From an uncultured Christensenellaceae bacterium (GTDB lineage Bacteria > Bacillota > Clostridia > Christensenellales > Christensenellaceae): a stretch of DNA of 8,506 nt. Numbering within the stretch: the stretch's first letter is position 1; each line of letters opens with the position of its first letter. The translations under genes were made by a program, and so were the position numbers. The stretch is taken from NCBI GenBank assembly GCA_934555865.1, contig CAKTFI010000042.1, positions 1 through 8,506 on the forward strand. The letters are read 5' to 3'. Of this stretch, positions 6,364-8,506 are shown piece after piece. The notes below the pieces were generated by a model. It was not told where the DNA came from, did no database searches, and saw only the letters and a list, made by a program, of their open reading frames with translations.

Positions 6364-6419
6364 GTTGGTTCCTCCTTGTGCGATCCGCATAGGTATTCTG
6401 CATAAAAATATACAAATAA

Positions 6420-6448
6420 ATAATATACTTCTTCCCCTTCCTTGTCAA
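6420..6448 (-). promoter_or_regulatory. ftsZ promoter
   Basis: On the minus strand TTGACA (6443-6448, perfect) is followed by a 17-bp spacer and TATTAT (6420-6425; 5 of 6). Expected start near 6413, giving a leader of about 50 nt that carries the AAGGAGG site. Confidence 0.8.
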
Positions 6449-6488
6449 CAATTCTCCGCCGCTTCCCGTCCGGTAGGCAGGCGGAAAT

Positions 6489-6517
6489 TTGCCACTTTCC
6501 CGGTTTTGCGCTATACT
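6489..6517 (+). promoter_or_regulatory. Promoter of the DUF1294 / lipoprotein operon
   Basis: TTGCCA (6489-6494; 5 of 6), a 17-bp spacer and TATACT (6512-6517; 5 of 6). Only six bases separate the -10 box from the ATG at 6524, so transcription is expected to begin at or within a base or two of the start codon. It is back-to-back with the ftsZ promoter. Confidence 0.72.
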
Positions 6518-6523
6518 GAAATT

Positions 6524-6814
6524 ATGAATTTTCTGCGATGGTATCTGATAGCGGCAAACGCAATTGCCTTTTTGCTCGCGGGCGTCGACAAGGCGCGCGC
6601 CGTCCGCCACGCCTGGCGCATCCCGGAGCGCGTGCTCTTCGCCAGCTGCTTTTTGGGCGGCACGGCGGGGTTCTACCTTGGGATGCTGCTCTTTCGCCAC
6701 AAGGTGCGCAAGCGCCGGTTTGCCCTGGGCGTCCCGCTCCTGCTGTTAGGACAGGCGCTGTTTGCCGCGCTTTTCTTATATTTTCTAAATCATTTTTACG
6801 GAGTACACCTATGA
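6524..6814 (+). CDS. DUF1294 small membrane protein
   Basis: A 96-residue protein with three hydrophobic segments (about 3-21, 37-57 and 69-92). It carries the family's hallmarks: GVDKARA (20-26), WRIPE (31-35), a glycine-rich LGGTAG segment (44-49) and FRHK (57-60). The biochemical role of DUF1294 is unknown. The frame stays open upstream, but the family N terminus (a hydrophobic helix leading into G-x-DK) matches this ATG. No ribosome binding site precedes it; instead the promoter -10 box ends six bases before, which points to a leaderless mRNA. The stop codon overlaps the next gene's ATG (ATGA at 6811-6814), so the two are translationally coupled. Confidence 0.88.
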   Translation: MNFLRWYLIAANAIAFLLAGVDKARAVRHAWRIPERVLFASCFLGGTAGFYLGMLLFRHKVRKRRFALGVPLLLLGQALFAALFLYFLNHFYGVHL

Positions 6815-7902
6815 ATAAACGACCCATTTCCCTGCTGCGCCGCCTGCTTTGCTGCCTGCTCCTGCTGGGGCTGCTCGCGGCATGCGGCCTGCTGCCGCCG
6901 GAGCCCTCCTCTTCGGCAGAGCCTTCCGACCCCGCCTCCGGCAGCGTCATTGCGCCGGACCCGGCCGGGACGCTCAGCGTCCATTTCTTCGATGTCGCCC
7001 AGGCGGACAGCGCGCTGTTCATCGCACCGGACGGTGCGACTATGCTGATCGACGCGGGCGATGTCGCGACCAAGCAGGAATTGCAGGAAAAGTTGAAAGC
7101 GCTCGGCGTCCAGAAGATCGATGTGCTCATCGGCACGCACCCGCATTCCGACCACATCGGCGGCATGCAGCAGATCGTGGAGAATTTCGAGATCGGCCGC
7201 ATCTACCTGCCCGACGCGAGCCACACGAGCAAGACCTTCCAGACCTTGCTGCAAAGCATCGCCGATCGCAAGATCCCGACCTATGAGGCCAAGGCGGGCG
7301 TGACCTTTTCCCTGGGAAATAGCGTCTCGTGCCAAATACTCGCGCCCTGTCAGAGCTATGACGACCTCAACAACGCCTCGGCTGTTGTGCATGTCGTGTA
7401 TGGCGAGATCTCCTTCCTCATGACCGGCGACGCAGAGACCGCGTCCGAGACGGATATGCTCAAAAACGACCCGGCCGCGTTGGCCAGCACGGTGCTCAAG
7501 ATGGGGCACCACGGCAGCAGCACAAGCTCCAGCCTCGCCTTCCTCGACGCGGTAAACCCGACCTATGCCGTCATTTCCTGCGGCATCGGCAACAGCTATG
7601 GCCACCCGCACACCGAGACGCTCGAGCACCTCGCTGCGCGCGGCATCGTGACCTTCCGCACGGACGAGCTGGGCGACATCTGCATGCAGACGGACGGCGT
7701 CGACCTCTCCTTCGACAAGGAGGGCCAGGTGCCCGCGGCCGAGGCGGACAGCCTTTCGTATGTCTATGTGACAGAGAGCGGCAAGACCTATCACAAGGAG
7801 GACTGCTCCGCCCTTTCCAAGAGCAAGAACAAGAAGCGCATCTCGCTTGCCGAGGCCAAGGAAAAAGGCTACAGCGCCTGCAAGCGCTGCTTTGAGAATT
7901 AA
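6811..7902 (+). CDS. Lipoprotein with ComEC-like metallo-beta-lactamase domain and C-terminal Cys/His zinc-binding-like module
   Basis: A 363-residue predicted lipoprotein. Residues 1-25 are a signal peptide with two-plus-two arginines and lipobox L-A-A-C (Cys25), followed by a Pro/Ser-rich tether. From about residue 55, VHFFDVAQADSALF opens a metallo-beta-lactamase fold with the metal site THPHSDH (His110, His112, Asp114, His115), MTGDAE (Asp207), GHHGSS (233-236) and YGHPH (His265, His267). This is the architecture of the DNA-degrading ComEC extracellular domain without the channel. Residues 312-363 form a small module with YH-x3-C (His328, Cys332) and GYSACKRC (Cys357, Cys360), likely metal-binding and often found at the C terminus of secreted Gram-positive nucleases and related enzymes. 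The substrate, nucleic acid or another phosphodiester, is inferred. A CGGAG site (6799-6803) and ATGA coupling support the start. Confidence 0.9.
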   Translation: MNKRPISLLRRLLCCLLLLGLLAACGLLPPEPSSSAEPSDPASGSVIAPDPAGTLSVHFFDVAQADSALFIAPDGATMLIDAGDVATKQELQEKLKALGVQKIDVLIGTHPHSDHIGGMQQIVENFEIGRIYLPDASHTSKTFQTLLQSIADRKIPTYEAKAGVTFSLGNSVSCQILAPCQSYDDLNNASAVVHVVYGEISFLMTGDAETASETDMLKNDPAALASTVLKMGHHGSSTSSSLAFLDAVNPTYAVISCGIGNSYGHPHTETLEHLAARGIVTFRTDELGDICMQTDGVDLSFDKEGQVPAAEADSLSYVYVTESGKTYHKEDCSALSKSKNKKRISLAEAKEKGYSACKRCFEN

Positions 7903-7914
7903 AGGAGGCCGCCC

Positions 7915-8163
7915 ATGAAATGCACGATCGACCGCCGGGAAGCGGACTATTTCGTCGTACAGACGGAGGACGCGCAGAGCTATGCCCTCCCCGCCGCGCT
8001 GCTTGCGCCGCTGGACGCCCGGGAGGGCGACATTTTGGAGATCCGCGTCTGCCGCGAGGAAACAGAACGCACGCGCGAGGCTTCGAGTTCGCTTCTGCAT
8101 TCGCTCTTTGCGCGCACGGCCGCCGAGGACGCGGCCCGGGAAGAGCCCGAGGGAAATTTGTAA
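7915..8163 (+). CDS. DUF3006 domain protein
   Basis: An 82-residue acidic protein starting MKCTIDRREADYFVVQ and running to LPAALLAPLDAREGDILEIRV, matching the small beta-rich DUF3006 pattern (TIDR-F-x-G-DYAVVE, then a proline, then GDV). The last 35 residues are charged and probably helical. DUF3006 genes are commonly found directly after ComEC-like metallo-beta-lactamase genes, as here, which suggests a functional pair; the function is unknown. Unlike its neighbour it has no signal peptide. AAAGGAGG (7901-7908) overlaps the previous stop codon, and the gap is only 12 bp. Confidence 0.85.
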   Translation: MKCTIDRREADYFVVQTEDAQSYALPAALLAPLDAREGDILEIRVCREETERTREASSSLLHSLFARTAAEDAAREEPEGNL

Positions 8164-8170
8164 AATTTCC
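8152..8170 (+). repeat. Inverted repeat spanning the DUF3006 stop codon
   Basis: GGAAATTT-GTA-AAATTTCC is a perfect 8-bp inverted repeat with a 3-base spacer that contains part of the TAA stop. There is no U-run after it, so it is not a classical terminator. It may be an mRNA 3'-end protection hairpin or a protein-binding palindrome. Confidence 0.4.
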
Positions 8171-8180
8171 ATGTATGCCG

Positions 8181-8208
8181 TTTCGCACGGCGCGGAATTT
8201 GTTACATT
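8181..8208 (+). promoter_or_regulatory. Weak candidate ftsH promoter
   Basis: The 123-bp gap before ftsH holds TTTCGC (8181-8186) and TACATT (8203-8208) with a 16-bp spacer. The match is poor at -35, but no better pair is visible in the gap. If real, the leader contains the hairpin at 8227-8258. Confidence 0.3.
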
Positions 8209-8226
8209 ATGGTTGTACAAAGTTAA

Positions 8227-8258
8227 AAAACGGGGGATCCTCCGGGATGCCCCGTTTT
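8227..8258 (+). terminator. Terminator-like hairpin upstream of ftsH
   Basis: AAAACGGGG (8227-8235) pairs with CCCCGTTTT (8250-8258). A G/G mismatch and a further ATCC/GGAT stem enclose a TCCG loop. Only four T follow before GC, so termination of the upstream operon would be partial. No promoter-like sequence fits between it and the ftsH ATG 28 bp later. Confidence 0.65.
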
Positions 8259-8286
8259 GCAAACCATTTTGCGAAAGGAATTTTCC

Positions 8287-8506
8287 ATGAAAGAAGTGAA
8301 ATCCCCCAAAAAGCCGCTCATCTATTACTACGGCTTGGTCATGCTGATCATCCTTCTATTCAACCTGTTCATAAGCCCGCTTCTCTTAAAGGGACAGGTC
8401 ACAGAGGTCGACTACGGCACCTTCATGAAGATGATCGAGGAAAAGAACATCGGCAGCGTGCAGATCGAAAGCTCGCAGATCCTGTTCACCGACAAGGACG
8501 AAACCA
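8287..8506 (+). CDS. ftsH: ATP-dependent zinc metalloprotease FtsH, N-terminal fragment cut by the window edge
   Basis: The first 73 codons are visible. The protein begins MKEVKSPKKPLIYYYG, with a single hydrophobic segment (about 12-34) followed by a periplasm-side-type region containing VDYGTFMKMIEEKNIGSVQI, the characteristic FtsH extracellular domain start. FtsH is a membrane-anchored AAA+ zinc protease that removes misfolded membrane proteins and some regulators. The AAA+ domain and the HEXXH site are beyond the window. AAAGGAA (8274-8280) precedes the ATG with 6-nt spacing. Confidence 0.92.
   Translation, partial: MKEVKSPKKPLIYYYGLVMLIILLFNLFISPLLLKGQVTEVDYGTFMKMIEEKNIGSVQIESSQILFTDKDET

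Noticed and set aside
6278..6523. Upstream extension of the DUF1294 frame
   Set aside because: The extension overlaps the ftsZ start and both promoters; the family N terminus matches the ATG at 6524.
8196..8224. TTTGT...ACAAA inverted repeat before ftsH as an operator
   Set aside because: Only five paired bases with a 14-base spacer in an AT-rich tract; easily due to chance.
6796..8262. Long open frame (488 codons) on the minus strand opposite the lipoprotein and DUF3006 genes
   Set aside because: No family resemblance, arginine/leucine-rich low-quality composition, and it lies antisense to well-supported genes; GC-rich third positions create such shadows.
1..8506. tRNA, rRNA, CRISPR repeats, transposase or phage genes
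   Set aside because: I looked for direct-repeat arrays, cloverleaf-like segments and transposase motifs and saw none.

Overview
The window looks like chromosomal DNA from a GC-rich member of the Bacillota, probably class Clostridia. The main reasons are strong purine-rich ribosome binding sites, sigma-A-type promoters in short AT-richer gaps, compact stem-loop terminators, and the gene families present (ftsZ, ftsH, DUF1294, a lipoprotein of the metallo-beta-lactamase fold with its DUF3006 partner, and sugar-phosphate lyase-like TIM barrels). I cannot name the genus. There is no rRNA, tRNA, CRISPR array, insertion sequence or phage gene. Coding density is high. Both edges cut through genes.

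Region 1 (1-2700) is the metabolic and accessory part. It holds three paralogues of the orotidine-5'-phosphate decarboxylase / hexulose-6-phosphate synthase / 3-keto-L-gulonate-6-phosphate decarboxylase suprafamily (HUMPS): one cut by the left edge (1-98), one complete at 169-804 and one complete at 1925-2557, all on the minus strand. An IclR-type regulator (1103-1879, plus strand) sits between them, divergent from the first pair and convergent with the third. The 298-bp divergent gap holds two good back-to-back promoters with a perfect CGAACG-AC-CGTTCG palindrome between them. The likely picture is a small IclR-controlled sugar-phosphate or sugar-acid module whose enzymes carry an unusual mix of active-site residues.

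Region 2 (2701-6363, minus strand) holds ftsZ followed by a CtpE-like P-type cation ATPase. A stem-loop terminator lies only about 27 nt before the ATPase start, so the ATPase is probably expressed by partial read-through. ftsZ has a near-consensus promoter and is not accompanied by ftsA, ftsQ, spoIIGA or sigE in this window.

Region 3 (6489-8506, plus strand) starts from a promoter divergent from that of ftsZ. It encodes a DUF1294 membrane protein whose predicted transcript begins at, or within a base or two of, its ATG (leaderless). An ATGA overlap then leads to a lipoprotein with a ComEC-like metallo-beta-lactamase domain and a C-terminal Cys/His metal-binding module, followed by a DUF3006 protein. 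The last gene is the start of ftsH, preceded by a strong hairpin in its leader.
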